Shown: positions 1-12,448, numbered from the stretch's first letter. The stretch is 64,000 nt of DNA from Metridium senile (GCA_949775045.1 OX459101.1:197501-261500); one strand, 5' to 3'. The notes: generated by a model not told the origin, from the letters alone. A program made the numbers and translations.

Positions 1-902
1 CAGAACTGTCTTGCCCTACCACGGGCTGTTCTAAATAGAAAAGAACATATCACATGCATGCTATTGAAGAACTTTCCTTATCACGCGGTCTGCTTATGCT
101 GTGCAATGAAGAACTTGCCTTACCAAAGGCTGTACTAAATACTAATGAATATATTACATGCTATTGAGGCTTGGGCTGCGCAATGAAAAACTTGCCTTAA
201 GGCCCGGGCAAACGGCCTCAACATTTGCTTCAACATTGGTTCGATTTTGTTGAACGCTTTAGAATGGTTGTTGCAATACTCCAGTTTCGAGATCTCTTTT
301 ACTCAGTGTTAGCCTCAATTGTGTGTAAAATATGCAGAAATTTAGATAAAACTCTTGAGATTTCGATATATTTTTATTGTCTTCTATGCTTACAAATCTC
401 TTTCATTTGCACGGACTGTTACTGAACAAAAGAATATATTACATGGTTTTGAGGCTAACACTGGGTAAAAGAGATCTCGAAACTGGAGTATTGAACGGTT
501 TTGACTGACGAATAGTTAGTAGGGGGATAAACGGTTTCAATGACAATGTTGAAATGGGTTGGCAAACGGCTTCAATATTGCCATTCATATGCATTCTTCC
601 GGACGTTGAAGCAAATTTTGCCGTTTTCCCGGGCCTTTACCAAAGGATGTACTAATATAATTAAATATTAAAGAATATGTCCCATGCTATTGCGTCTGTG
701 CAATGAAGAACTTGACCTACTTCAAGCCTGGGCAATGAACAACTTAAATATTGTGTGGCTAGGGGGTGTCTGGTGTCTGAAGGGACACCCCCTAGATCTG
801 CTTACGTCAGGCTGTACTGAATACAGGCAGCATCTCGATTCCTCATTGGCGAATTCATGGGCAATGAAGAACTTAAAACTTGAATATTGTGTCGTTTTTC
901 AG
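1..902 (+). other. Intron of the left-edge MIB-like gene, cut by the window start
   Basis: The first bases match the intron that follows the donor at 29,496 in the complete paralog (compare 1-80 with about 29,520-29,580 plus 29,970-29,990). The window therefore seems to begin only about 25 bases inside this intron. The stretch holds short imperfect repeats of the type gaagaacttgccttacc and the MITE at 200-636. Bases 759-902 are almost identical to 30,099-30,242, which shows that introns as well as exons were copied. Confidence 0.7.
200..636. mobile_element. Harbinger-like MITE with TTA target duplication
   Basis: The ends are inverted (AGGCCCGGGCAAACGGC at the left, GCCGTTTTCCCGGGCCT at the right) and the interior folds back imperfectly. 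TTA flanks both ends (197-199 and 637-639). The neighbouring repeat at 112-130 has the uninterrupted form cttgccttaccaaagg, so it serves as an empty site. A 3-bp TWA duplication is the known mark of PIF/Harbinger elements. The element codes for nothing recognisable and is absent from the matching intron of the right paralog. Confidence 0.75.
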
Positions 903-3900
903 GCTGACTGTAAAGTTGATTGTCTGACCAAAAAATACCACACACCCTTGATGCTGGCTAGTCACGAGGGATATTTGACAATGGTGCAGATCCTTGAAGA
1001 GAAAGGTGCGGATATCAATATGACAGACGATGACGGGGATACGCCTCTTCATATTGCACTCATGATCAGGAAGAAATCTATCTCATCTGGAATGGGACAG
1101 GTAACGTTTGGAATAGACAACTTTCAAAAATGGCCGACAATAACTATCATAATTTTTAAAATTGATGTTTTAAGAAAAAGAAAACTATCATATGATAGAC
1201 ATTCACCATAACAATAACTTGTGAAAGTTTGAAAAAAAAGAAGAATAAATTTGCAAGAACATATAAGAGTTTGAAAAAAACAGAAATACACCAAAACGAG
1301 GCATCAAAGGCCTCTGCAGAAAATTACATACAAATCTCTATATTTTTCATTGAGCATAACTTCTTTGGTATTTTAGCCAAAGCATCAAAACTTTCCAAAC
1401 ATGACTGTTTCAGGTGGTTCTTTCAAATGACAGTGCTAAAATATTAAAATATCTGTTTACTTGAAAAAGTACATATTATGGATTTATGAAAGTGGTCTTT
1501 AGAAACGACGATGCAGTCCACACTTGTTTAGCCACTAGTTAACGTACAATGTTTTACTCCGGTTGTTTTCTTAGAAATATCGACGTAGTCCACACTAGTT
1601 TAACCTCTAATAATCGTACATTCTTACTCCAAGCTTACACTAGTTTAATTTAACCGCTAGTTAACGTACAATTGTGTTACTGACATTGCTTCCTTAGAAA
1701 CGGCGTATAGTTCACACTAGTTTAACAGTTAGTTATTGTACATTCTTACTCCAATTGTTTTCTTAGAAACAACATAGTCACCTGGCAGTTCTCACTAGTT
1801 AAACCGTTAGCTACATTTTCACTCCATTTGTTTCCTTAGAAACATCGACGTATTCAGTCACAGTAGTTTAACCTTCATCTTTACTTTGATCGTTTTTCTT
1901 TAAATCTATATTTCCAAGTTGAACAGTTTCCGTCTCCTTTTCTAGATGGTCAGGCTTCTTGGCAACAATCCCGACTCGTTTACAGAGATATCTAAGTATT
2001 TGATATTTTGTGGCGCGGATGTCAGAAAATGTAACAAGATCGGCAAAACACCAATGGATTATGGCGTAGGAACGCAAGTAGAGAAGGATCTAAGGGAAGT
2101 TTATGAACAATTAACAAAGTACGTATCGTTATTATTGTTACTAGATAGTATCAGTTATCAACACGTTAACTTTATCACTTTCATCCTTATCTGACAAATC
2201 ATCAGTATTGCCATCACACTTTAATTAGAGTTGTCATCATCGTTATTAACATCGCCATCACCACCATTATGGTCATCATTATCATTATCATTATCACCAC
2301 TATGCATCAGCGAGTCGTCGTCATCATCATCGCCATTACGATTATCATCAAATGCAGCAGCAGCATCAACATCATTATCGATATCATTTTGATCATTATC
2401 ATCACCATCAGATGACTGGTCGTCATAATCATCATCTGCACCAGCATAATTATCATCATGATCACCATTATGATCACTATCAGCTGAGTTGTCGTCATAA
2501 TCCCTATCATCGCTATCGCCATTATCATCTCTATCATTATGATCATCACCATCATCTACACCAGCATCATCATCAATACCATCATCATTAGTCGACATTA
2601 TCGTGTTTCATAATTACTATAAGTGTCCAATGTATCTTTCGCAGAGTCGAAAACGACGAAGATCAGGACATAACGGAAATCGTAAATCAATTTGGTAATA
2701 CCAATGAAAAACCGATGGAAACAGACGGTGAAGAACATCAAAACTGCACATCAACTGACAATGAACTGATGAATGACATTCCTCGAGAAGAAACAATAGA
2801 CACAGCAGAAAAAACTGAGAATTTTCAAAACAGCCAATTAAAGCAAGAGAACGAAGATAAGAAGAGCGAAGAAGATAGCCCAGGAAATGAAGAGAAGGAA
2901 TTTCAAAATGGAGACGTCAACGGTCATCCAGTGAACATCCAACTGATAAATGACATTCCTCGAGAAGAAACAATAGACACAGCAGAAAAACCTGAGAATT
3001 TTCAAAACAGCCAATCAAAGCAAGAGAACGAAGATAAGAAGAGCAAAGAAGATAGCCCAGGAAATGAGGAAAAGGAATTTCAAAATGGAGACGTCAACGG
3101 TCATCCAATGATCATCCAAAGTGACTCAGTTCTACGTCAGTGTTTGATTTGCGTTGATAGCGAAGCTAATGTTGTCTTTGTTCCTTGTGGGCACTGTATC
3201 ATGTGCAGAGGTGAGAATGCAATGATTGTTTTCATTAATGTAGTGTCATCATTTGTTTTAGTCCAGGTATTTTATGATTGACAGGTGACCCGATAGTATT
3301 AATTAAACCACCACCACCATCATCATAACCATCATCAACAACAACAACACCACCATCATCATCGTCACTATTACCATTGTCACCATTATCATCATCACGA
3401 GCGTCAGCATCGTCATCAAACTCATTACCAACACCACCATCAACAACATCCCGATAAACATCATTATAACTATCACCAACATCCACAACACATTCATTAT
3501 CATCCCAATTACAACTATTCATATTAGTAGCAATCATATTTATCACCACCAAATCTATTGCACCTAGAGTGTTCTACGAGAGCTAAACGATGCCCCGAGT
3601 GCAAGGAACAAGTGACCAACAAGAAGACTAAAGGCAAGTCCGTACATTGAAGTACATTGAAGCAATATTATCACCATCCTCGGGAACCCAGGGGTATTCT
3701 TCTGCCGCTCGTTTCTCGCTTCCACAACATATACCCCTGGGAACGTAGTCTGTTGGAGCTTGTTCCGGAAGTCAAAATTCAAACTTATTTAACGACTTTC
3801 TTTGAATGGTTATCTTGATTTTCATTGGTCGACCTAATAAGGTCGACCAATCAGGAAAGAGCTGAATTTTGACTTCCGGAACAAGCTCCAACAGACTACG

Positions 3901-4679
3901 TTCCCAGGGGTATATGTTGTGGAAGCGAGAAACGAGCGACAGAAGAATACCCCTGGGTTCCCGAGGATGTATTATCACAAATCTCTTAGATATGCATTTA
4001 AACCAATTACGGACCTTTTGTACGTTGACGTTCACAAAGGCATTGCGAGGACACTGCACTATAAAGAATGATATAGTTACAGCCGTTTTTCAGAGGTAGA
4101 GACACTGCTCAAACGCTAGCTATTCTTATTGTGTGTTTTTACCTCCAAGGTTATTATCTATTATGATATTTATTATTTAATTATCTATTGTGATGCGCAT
4201 TTGAAAATCTCACGATTGAATTTGCGCAATATAAACTAATAAATTAATATAAATTAATAAATTATTAAATTATAAATTAATGGTCTGATCCCAGGTGAAT
4301 CTTTGTTGTTGAGGCATGATCGTCCGGGGTGGTGTAGTCTTGAGAAAGAATGATTGTCAGACATCAATACCATCAGTCTTTCTCAAGACTACACTACCCC
4401 GGACGATCATGCCTCATCTACAAAAACTTTACATTTCGCCGTTGTATTTTAGATGGAACAGAATTCGAAATACAAAATGATCACGAGGAAACCGCAACGA
4501 TGGCAGAAAAACTACAAGCCATGGAAAAGAAGCTGAGAAAACTAGAAGAAAGCGTGACATGGTGCGTGTGTATGTCACGCAGGATGAGAATGGTATTCTC
4601 ATGCGGTCACGGTGCTTGCCAGGTGTGTACGGAGCAGCTCGGAGTTTGCGCCATTTGCAAGAAAGACATCGAGAAATGA
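903..4679 (+). CDS. Mind bomb-like E3 ubiquitin ligase, C-terminal half (5' part outside window)
   Basis: Five exons can be joined in frame: 903-1100, 1946-2118, 2645-3210, 3568-3633 and 4453-4679 (stop 4677-4679). The first two encode ankyrin repeats ([27 protein letters not shown]). The third is an acidic Glu/Asp/Lys/Asn linker ending in a RING finger (CLIC, then PCGHCIMC) that is completed by CPEC in the fourth. The last exon holds a second RING ([18 protein letters not shown]). It matches the 3' exons of the complete gene at 21.6-35.4 kb exon by exon, with the same phases. By family, MIB ligases ubiquitinate Notch ligands at the membrane. Frame and splice sites are intact, so it may be a working gene that starts left of the window; the start codon is not visible. 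The linker holds an internal duplication absent from the paralog. Confidence 0.85.
1101..1945 (+). repeat. Intron with degenerate tandem repeat of about 100 bp
   Basis: From about 1,500 to 1,870 a unit resembling cactagtttaaccgctagttaacgtaca ... ttgtttccttagaaac recurs roughly five times. The same array lies in the matching intron of the paralog (30,480-30,780). I see no coding potential here. Confidence 0.55.
2220..2600. repeat. TCA/TCATTA low-complexity intron tract
   Basis: Imperfect (TCATCATTA)n sequence. It produces long open frames of His, Asp or Met/Ile on both strands that are artefacts of the repeat. A shorter version occupies the same intron of the paralog (31,120-31,330). Confidence 0.8.
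3300..3560. repeat. TCA/CCA low-complexity tract in the intron between the two RING-1 exons
   Basis: Imperfect (ATC/ACC)n repeat. In the paralog the same position holds a much longer 15-bp minisatellite (31,967-33,110), so this intron's repeat has expanded in one copy only. Confidence 0.7.
3675..3969. mobile_element. Fold-back MITE with 9-bp target duplication
   Basis: Two arms of about 110 bp are nearly perfect inverted copies. The left begins CATCCTCGGGAACCCAGG and the right ends CCTGGGTTCCCGAGGATG. The loop is centred on ggtcgacctaataaggtcgacc without its last bases. TATTATCAC occurs directly on both sides (3666-3674 and 3970-3978), as expected for a 9-bp target-site duplication. Eight- to nine-bp duplications suit MULE, Merlin or hAT families; I cannot tell which. 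It is absent from the paralog's intron. Confidence 0.75.
4310..4416. repeat. Perfect-arm hairpin, about 39-bp arms
   Basis: tgaggcatgatcgtccgggg at 4310 is mirrored by ccccggacgatcatgcctca ending at 4416, with a short loop between. It lies 36 bases upstream of the last exon of the left MIB-like gene. It is probably a tiny fold-back element. Confidence 0.65.
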
Positions 4680-4689
4680 TTACCACTTA

Positions 4690-5344
4690 CTGATTTAACT
4701 AGATATAACGAGACAGTGTTTGTACTCTAGAAAACAATAGAGATAACACTATTTAGTACTAATTATGTTGCATGCTTTTATACGTGTTTGTACTCTAGGA
4801 AACAATAGAGATAACACTGTTTAGTGATAATTCTGTTGCATGCTTTTAGTGTTTATAATCTAGAAAAAAATAGAGATAACACTATTTAGTACTTATTATT
4901 TTACAATAATAATATAATAAAGGTAATAATAATGAAAATATCCCGATAAAAAAAACGATAATAAAAATGATTCTAAACTTACAATGGCCTTTTAAAGTGT
5001 CCTATATAAAAGAAAAAACAAATGATTCCTATTTACAATAAAATCTAAAATTTAAAAAAAAATCCCGGATACAGTGGTGATGAGATTGAAAAAGTCATTG
5101 TCTTTATATTAACTAGACGCTCTAGGAGCGTGAAGTCGGGCTAGTCATAAAATCAAAACAGGAGGCTAAACAATTCTACGTTGGACTTCCTGTGTTCGTT
5201 CCCAAAGCATCATGGGGCCTATACGCGACATGACAGATAGATACATAGATTGACTAAAAGGTAAACCTAGAGTCGGGCCCTCTAGCCCGACTAATAATAA
5301 CTAATTATGTTGCATGCTTTTAGTGTTACGTTTGTATTCTAGAG
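4690..5344. repeat. Downstream region with about 66-bp tandem repeat, then unassigned repeat sequence
   Basis: Immediately after the stop, about three units carrying agagataacactatttagtac, then ttatgttgcatgcttttag and tgtttgtactctag run to about 4,900. The same units follow the stop of the paralog (35,470-35,640 and 36,180-36,250), so the duplication includes the 3' flank. The rest (4,900-5,340) is AT-rich and contains the inverted pair gtcgggct/agcccgac at about 5,136 and 5,291. I see no gene. Confidence 0.6.
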
Positions 5345-7219
5345 ATGGCACTCAATAGGCCAATTGTAATACTGGGCGACTTAAACTGCGACTGGCAAAA
5401 AGACTCCAGTCCCGAGGGTAAAGCTCTTAAAACCTTTTCAACTGAGATGAACTTGCGTCAGCTCATCAATTCACCAACCCGGATTACTGCCTCTACTGAA
5501 TCCCTGATAGACGTAATTCTGGCCTCACCCAGCTTACATGTGCACAGCAGTAATGTGATTAATACGCCTATTAGCGATCACCTGCCTGTGTACGTCAAGG
5601 TCAAGCTCAAGAAACCTAAACCATCGCCTCAATACATAACAGTGCGAAGCTATAAGAACTATTCTGCCAACCTGTTTATGGAGGATCTTGCAAGCAAAGC
5701 TGATCAACTGCTCAATGTCTTTGATGACAATCATGTAAATTCTAAGCTAAACACCTTCAATGATGTTCTTCAGGCAACCCTTGACTCGCACGCCCCAGTC
5801 AAAACTATCAAGATCCGAAGCAGACCGTGTCCGTTTGTTAATCAAGATATTAGAACACTTATGAAGTCTAGGGACACTCTATACCACCGTTTTCTTCAAT
5901 CTCGAATGAGAAAGATTGGAACAATTTTAAAGAAGCACGCAACCTTGTCAAAAGATCACTCGAAGCTGAATCGAAATATACTACTGAAGAGGTTAACCAG
6001 CATAAAGACAACCCTGGCTCTCTTTGGAAGATGATCAACCGGCTCGTCCCGTCCAAAGATCATGATAGGCCAGTTTACTCAAAAGACCTCAAAACAGTTG
6101 CCAATGACTTTAATCTCTTCTTCTCGTCTGTTGGTAAAAACGCCGCCAACGAAGCTACTCATCTGACCGATGTAACCCTCGCCAACATTACCAAATACTA
6201 CTTCCATTCCATCTGAGGAGTTGTTTAGCCTAAAACCATTAACTATTGAACAAGTAAGACGCGTCATCACATCTTTACCGTCAAATAAATCTCCTGGTCC
6301 AGACGTCAAAGTAAGCACACGAGTATTCAAAGACTCAATACCAGTTATTCTGGGACCTCTGACTGAAATCATCAACTCTTCGATCCAAAAAAGCACATTT
6401 CCCACGTGTTGAGAGGAGGCTGAAGTCATCCCCATTCTTAAAGAAGGGGACCATGAAGTAGCTGCTAACAACAGACCCCTGTCACTCCTACCTATTGCTT
6501 CCAAGGTTTGCGAGAAAATTGTACTCGAGCAATTTAAAAACTATCTTTTCAGCAAAAAGCGTCTCTCCCCTCACAAAAGCGGAAATAAAAAATGCCACTC
6601 TACTGAGACTCTGAATATCCACATTACAGATACCTTCCTTGAAGCTATGGACAAGAAGAAAGTCACTGCCCTGGTGTTGTTGGACCTGTCCAAGGCTTTC
6701 GACAGCATCAGCCATCCAAGATTAATAAATAAACTATCAAATGTTGGTGCCTCGCCTGCAACAGTGAATTGGTTCAGAAGCTACCTGTCGAATCGCATAC
6801 AAACTGTCCGAATAGACTCCACCTAATCTGACAACCAACTGATAACCCATGGAGTACCTCAAGGTGCTATTCTATCACCGCTTTTGTTCTGCATCTACTT
6901 GAACGACCTGCCTTACGCACCACAGTTTTGCAGCCTGGAGTCTTACGTAGATGGCTCGAAAGTGTTTCTGTCATTCTCACTGTCAGAAGTGGATTCAGCG
7001 TTAAGTGAATTGGAGCAAGATCTTCATAAGGTGGCTGCCTGGTGTTGTGAGAACCAACTATTTATCAATCCTGACAAAACCAAGTTCCTTCTGATTGGAA
7101 CAAGGCAACTACTAGCAAGACTTCCCAGTCCTCCAACGTTGTCCTTTCTAGGCAAGAACCTAGAACCTAGAAGAACCAATGTGCATACAATCGCCGTTCA
7201 CTCGGTCAAACGTTTTTGA
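5345..7219 (+). pseudogene. LINE fragment: APE-type endonuclease C-terminus plus reverse transcriptase, decayed
   Basis: Frame 1 (5,345-6,034) carries the apurinic-like endonuclease motifs GDLNCDW and SDHLPVYV. Later frames carry reverse-transcriptase blocks: LPSNKSPGPD near 6,290, LLDLSKAFDSISH near 6,680, HGVPQGAILSPLLF near 6,850. The copy is broken by stops and frameshifts around 6,034, 6,216, 6,412 and 6,826. The catalytic box expected as YADDSK reads YVDGSK at about 6,942, so the polymerase is dead even apart from the breaks. The motif order fits a Jockey/CR1/L2-type non-LTR retrotransposon. The 3' part fades near 7,220. Confidence 0.8.
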
Positions 7220-7559
7220 AATACTAGATGTGTTTCAAGGTTGTCACAATGTTGATTAGCTTTGTTTTACAATAATAGATGAACAATGAGAGCTATTTAA
7301 TTTAAAATTGAAAGCAACAATATCAAAATTGTAAAACCGTCAGCATCTTTTTCCTGACTGCCGGAGTGCCGATTTGTTGGCCATTAAAATATACGGAAAT
7401 TATGCATTTAATGGTGATTTTCCTTCGTCCGTGCAAGAAGAATGACTATTTACTTTGTAGAAGTGGATTAAAAAATAAATAAGGCGATGTACATGATATG
7501 TTATCATAGCGAGTTGGATTCACTGTGTGACAACCTTGCCGCCCTTACACCTGACACTA
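7220..7559. other. No recognised feature between two LINE fragments
   Basis: AT-rich sequence without convincing coding potential; possibly the decayed 3' untranslated part of the preceding LINE. Confidence 0.4.
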
Positions 7560-9525
7560 AGGATATGACCTATAATAATAACTTTATTTAAACACGGAAA
7601 AACTCTTCAGTTATACAATGAATAAAAATAAATAAATAAATAGAGAAAATAATGATGTAATAAGATATATATATATCAAAAAAAAAAAGAATGGATAAAT
7701 ATGATAAAAAAAAGTTCCTGCTTTTCAAGAGTGCCGTGTATAGTTGAGCTAGCTGTGTTGGGAACAGCCAGTCCTAAAATCACTTAGGGATTGTGCTTGT
7801 CGTAGGTTCATTGGCAAGCTGTTCCATAGCACCGCACCTTTATAACTGAAAGCATTTTTGCGATAGTTGGTACGAGGCAATGGAACAGACAGTTTTCCTT
7901 TGGTGTTACGGAGAGAGTAATTAGTAACGCTGTCACGATCTATAAATTTAGAGGCGAGATAATCAGGTGCTAAACCATTCAGAGATTTATAGACCATGAC
8001 AGCAGTTTGAACCTTACGTTGGCATTCTAGTTTTTTCCAACCCAATAATTTGAAAAGTTCGTCGGCATCAGTATCATAGCTAGAATAAGTTAAAACGCGA
8101 GCGGCATGATTTTGCAGTTTTTGCAGTTTTGTAGAAAGAGTTATGCCGCAATTTCCCCATACAACACTACAATAATCAAAGTGCGGTTGAATTAATGAAG
8201 TAAAGATAAATTGTAATGTCTTGGGCGGAACAAAGGGCCTTATTCGTTTAAGAGCTCCAATACCGGAGGCAATCTTTCTACACAACTTTTTGATATGTAC
8301 ATTCCAAGATAAATTGTTGTCAATATGTACTCCAAGAGACTTGGTATTGGAGACCTGTTTAACAGAGGACCCGTTAATCACTAATGAGGGAACAGTCTCC
8401 AGAGTCGCAAGTCTTTGTTGTGAGCCTATCAACATAAATTCGGTCTTGGTATTGTTTAGAGTAAGCTTATTAGCAATTAGCCAGTCGTTGACACTGTTTA
8501 AGTCTCTATTGAGGTAATTATCAATGTCGACGACATTATTTGATGCGAAAGTTAAATGAGTGTCATCTGCGTACGATCTGGGCTGACAATGGGCTAGACA
8601 ATTTGAAAGGTCATTGATGTAAATAATGAATAGTAAAGGTCCCTTGGGGAATGCCACGTGATAATGAATAATTACCAGACAAATGGTCATTCACCAAACA
8701 CTTTTGATTGCGATTGTGAAGAACCAATCATTAGCAATCCCTTTGATACCATAGAATTGTAATTTTGATAAGAGAATGGCATGATCTACGGTATCAAACG
8801 CTTTTTTCAGATCTAGAAACACAACAGCGTTTACTATACCCTTATCAATATTGAATGCCCAGTTGTCAGTAGCCTGAAGTAGAGCAGTGTCTGTAGAATG
8901 AAGGCGACGAAAGCCCGACTGGTGACGTGAAAGAGAATTATTGTTCGTAAAATAAGTGAAAACCTGATCACAGACTAACCTTTCAAACACTTTGGCTACT
9001 ATAGGAATAATCGAAATTGGTCGATAGTTGTTGAGATCGTCGCGTTTACCTTGTTTGAATAATGGAATAACTTTAGAGCATTTCCAGTCATCTGGGAAGA
9101 TGCCAGAAGCGATAGAACAATTAAAAATAGCACAATGGGAGTCCAAAATTAGGTCACCATATTCACGAAGTAATCTTAGGGTTTAGGAAATTTGGTCGAG
9201 GCCAGTAGATTTAGATTTGCTGAGTTTTGATATTAATGAGCGAACAGTAGAAATATTTGTGTGTTTGAGCTCAAATGTGTTATTGTTACGTAAAACGGAA
9301 TCTAGATAATCCAAGTGAGAACGATTTCCATTAGATATTTCATTAGCTAGACTGGGCCCCACATTAGCAAAGTGGTAATTGAAAGCCTCAGCTAGCTCAT
9401 TTGCATTACAAATTGAAGTACCGTCTACCTTAATTTCTTTCACATTTGAGCTCCTAGATTTTCTCGCTGTAAGCTCAATGATAGCTCTCCAAGTCGCTGT
9501 AGTAGCTTTGACTGTTTTGAACCTG
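7560..9525 (-). pseudogene. LINE fragment: reverse transcriptase, minus strand, decayed
   Basis: Read on the minus strand, frames at 9,443-9,183, 9,146-8,691 and 8,690-7,749 join into one reverse transcriptase. Its blocks are [41 protein letters not shown], a degraded PQGxxLGP box (FPKGPLLF), intact YADDTHLTF, and the C-terminal region ending NSLPMNLRQAQSLSDFR. At least two frameshifts or stops separate the frames. The 3' end is near 7,560, where aataaagttattatta appears on the minus strand. Clade is CR1/L2-like by motif spacing. It is a different family from the fragment at 5.3-7.2 kb. Confidence 0.8.
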
Positions 9526-9526
9526 T

Positions 9527-10500
9527 CTCAATGAACACTCTACTTGACATAGTGAAATTTTCTGTGTTGAAATCTTGTGATTTAGATCCCTTCCCAGGAT
9601 GTCTACTTCATGCCTGTTTGACTGAAGTTGGCCCTATACTTACAATTAAAGATTGTAAATCTGTCCTTGCAGTCGGCAATCATGCCTGATCAACTTAAAG
9701 TTGCCTTGTTAAAACCTCTTTTAAAGAAACCGTCTTTGGATCATCGTGAATTTAAACATTTCCGCCCTATATCTAACCTCTTGTTAAAGACTATTGAGAA
9801 AGTCGTTTCGAAACAACTAATTGATTATTTGGACAAGAACAAGCTCCAGGAAGTCTTCCAGTCAGCCTATAAACGTCATCGCAGCTCTGAAATTGCTTTA
9901 TTACGTGTACATATTCACAGCGATACCGTGATGGCTATTGACAAGCACCAATCTGTTTTTCTATTACTTCTGGATATATCTGCTGCATTTGACACTATTG
10001 ACCACTCCAATACTTCTCTCTAGACTCGAGCATCGTTTTGGTATTCGTGGCAAGGCCCTTGACTGGTTCTCATCATACTTGTCTATTCGTTACCAGTTCG
10101 TTAATGTTGGTAATAGTACATCTACCTCTCATAGCCTTAGGAGTACCACAAGGCTCAGTGCTAGGCCCCATATTATAATCTTTGTACAATTCACCTCTTG
10201 GGGAAACTGATTGCGAGACGCCACAATCTTAATTTTCACTGTTACGCCGATGATACCCAGCTTTACATCGCATTCAACTCCTTGGACGCTAACGAACAAT
10301 TACTAAATCTCGACTTGAATCTTGCGTTTGTGAAATCAACCAATGGATTGTTAACAATAAGTTAAAACTAAATGGTGACAAATCCGAGTTGTTAGTGCTC
10401 TCATCTTTGCGTCGTCCGAGACCTTCTATAGACTCAATCTGTATCGAGAGTGATACGCCGTCAGCCAGGAATATTGGAGTTACCATACCTAAGATAAAAT
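9527..10500 (+). pseudogene. LINE fragment: reverse transcriptase, plus strand, decayed
   Basis: Reverse-transcriptase blocks are visible across shifting frames: LLKKPSLDHREFKHFRPISN near 9,720, LLLDISAAFDTIDH near 9,965, GVPQGSVLGP near 10,140 and CYADDTQLYIA near 10,245, then NNKLKLNGDKSELL. Frames break near 10,020 and 10,200. It abuts the minus-strand fragment at about 9,526 head to head and ends where the next element begins near 10,490. Confidence 0.75.
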
Positions 10501-11518
10501 GGTAATATTGAGTCGATTTTCATGGCTTACAGAGGAATCCTAAGCGTACGTCCAGCGTCCGTGCCCATCGCGATGCTCATTGGCTGTTACATTTCGGCGC
10601 GAAGTTCTAGTTTGACGCGCGCGCCCAAGCAAAGCCACAAAGCAGGTTTTGTTATAAACTTTTAGATGAAAACTTGTTCTTTTATCGACAAAACAAAATA
10701 AAACAAACAACAAGCAAATACTACCTGCTAATAGCAGAGCTTTCATTTATACCAAATATATGAACGGAGAAAGATGAACTTCGAAGAAAACAAAGAGAGT
10801 TTCACTGAGGAAGAAAATAAACTTGAAGGACAGAAAAACGAAGAAATTTCAGTAAATAAAAGCAAAGACCGATTCCAAGATCAAGAAAACCTTCGTTGCA
10901 GAAGAACAAAGACTACCACAATGTAAAATAATTGAAAAAGAAGCGACTTTATTCGTTATGAAAACTGTCTTCAAAATGCTTCCTTCAGTACAGTTTATTT
11001 AGCCGGGATTTTCAAGCTTGGCAGTTGAACCATGACCCATGTTTAATTCATCAAAACTCAAGTACATATATGTATTGATGTTATTGATGGTTGAAAATAG
11101 AGAGAGGTAGCGGATTCACATTCAGCAAAAATTCAGGAAAAATAAAGCAACGCCGTATAAAGCAAGTTCGTAATTTTAATAAAGGTTTTTCGTAATTACA
11201 TTTTGCTGATAATTTTGAAAAAACATATGTGCTCAACAAGCGTTAAAATGACCGTTATTTTGTCGACGTATTTTCTTTGCTCACTTCGCTCTGGTCTTTT
11301 CTTAATCAAACGTTCATACCCATATGCAAAAAAAATCCAAATTTCAAACTCTTAAAACTGAATACTAACTTTAAACTATTTTTCGCTTCGTCGTCTGTCT
11401 ATATTTCAAATTCATTGAATAATTACAGTTTAGATTGAGCATGGTCCGTGCACAAAAACTATTTACATTCACATATTGATGTTGTAAGAAAAAATATAAA
11501 CTGGGAGCTCCGCTATTA
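10480..11518 (+). mobile_element. Short copy of the AGCGGAGCTCC inverted-repeat element
   Basis: Sequence from about 10,490 parallels the start of the 2.9 kb element at 14,110. Shared stretches include catcgcgat.ct.attggct, a Lys/Glu-rich peptide region (about 10,774-10,920) and the right terminus GGGAGCTCCGCTATTA (11,503-11,518). It is about one third as long, which suggests an internally deleted derivative. Its left terminal repeat is missing. Confidence 0.55.
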
Positions 11519-12444
11519 GGTATTACTATTATTATTATTATTAATTTTAAATTATTGTTTATTCAGCAATTCGAATTGACCTTCAAAAGTTGCGATTCAG
11601 CAATTTTTTTTTTCCGAGAATTTGTAAATAACTAGTTAAATAATAACATGGCTTTGTTCTGATTGGCTTAAGTTTCGGGGATTCCCCGACGACTGGTACA
11701 TGTAGTGACACACTTATAGAATGCACCACAATCGAGAATATTCGATCAATCCGAACATTGGAAGGGTTTTCTTCGTATTTAAGGTAAGTCAAAGAAAATT
11801 TTACATGTAATATTATATCATAAAGACTTTTTGGAGTTTAATAATTCAATTGCAAAAATTCGAATGATCGACTTTCCGGTTGTGGTCCTGCAATGTTGAG
11901 GCCGCGTCTGCCGACTCATCCACAATGTTAAAAAACACTCACAGTTCTGCTGTATTTATTTCTTGATACAATAAGCAGTTCTTTCTACATATATCTCTTT
12001 TCGGTTTCTGTTTCGGTAAAATTTCATGCTTGCTTTTAGATTAGCTTGTTTGATTGTAGAAGTGTTTGGAAGACGGAAATGAAAGTGAAATCGAAAATGA
12101 AAACAATGTAGTGTCGCAGGGTTAGTGGTTTCTATGCAATCCTTAGAAAATGACTAAAAAGAGAATTACATTTGGTATAAATTGAAATTATTCGATAAAA
12201 AAAGAGATCTAAGTCAGTACACGTACCTACTTTAAAGAGGTTGTCCAAGGCGATTCAAGGTCAGTTCCAGGAAATGAATGATGAATATATATTTTCAATC
12301 ACGAGACAGCTAGCATGTCTATACTCACGAAAACATGAAGGTAATTATAGTCCTGCATGTTCAGGCCGCGTCTTGAATTAACAACAATTTCGGCAAAAAG
12401 TTTGGCTGTACGAAATAAACATAAATAATTTCAGTCTGTCATTC
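11519..12444. other. Unassigned AT-rich stretch
   Basis: A short (ATT)n run follows the element end at 11,520. A weak direct repeat (tcctgcaatgttgaggccgc near 11,887; tcctgcatgttcaggccgc near 12,350) hints at an old interspersed element. I see no gene. Confidence 0.4.
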
Positions 12445-12448
12445 TTAA

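Noticed and set aside
684..902. Upstream extension of the first ankyrin exon to an ATG at 684
   Set aside because: The identical extension exists in the paralog (30,042-30,242), where the splice model shows it is intron ending in tttttcag. The ankyrin part starts at the acceptor.
8221..8517. 98-codon plus-strand frame
   Set aside because: Antisense shadow of the reverse transcriptase on the minus strand.
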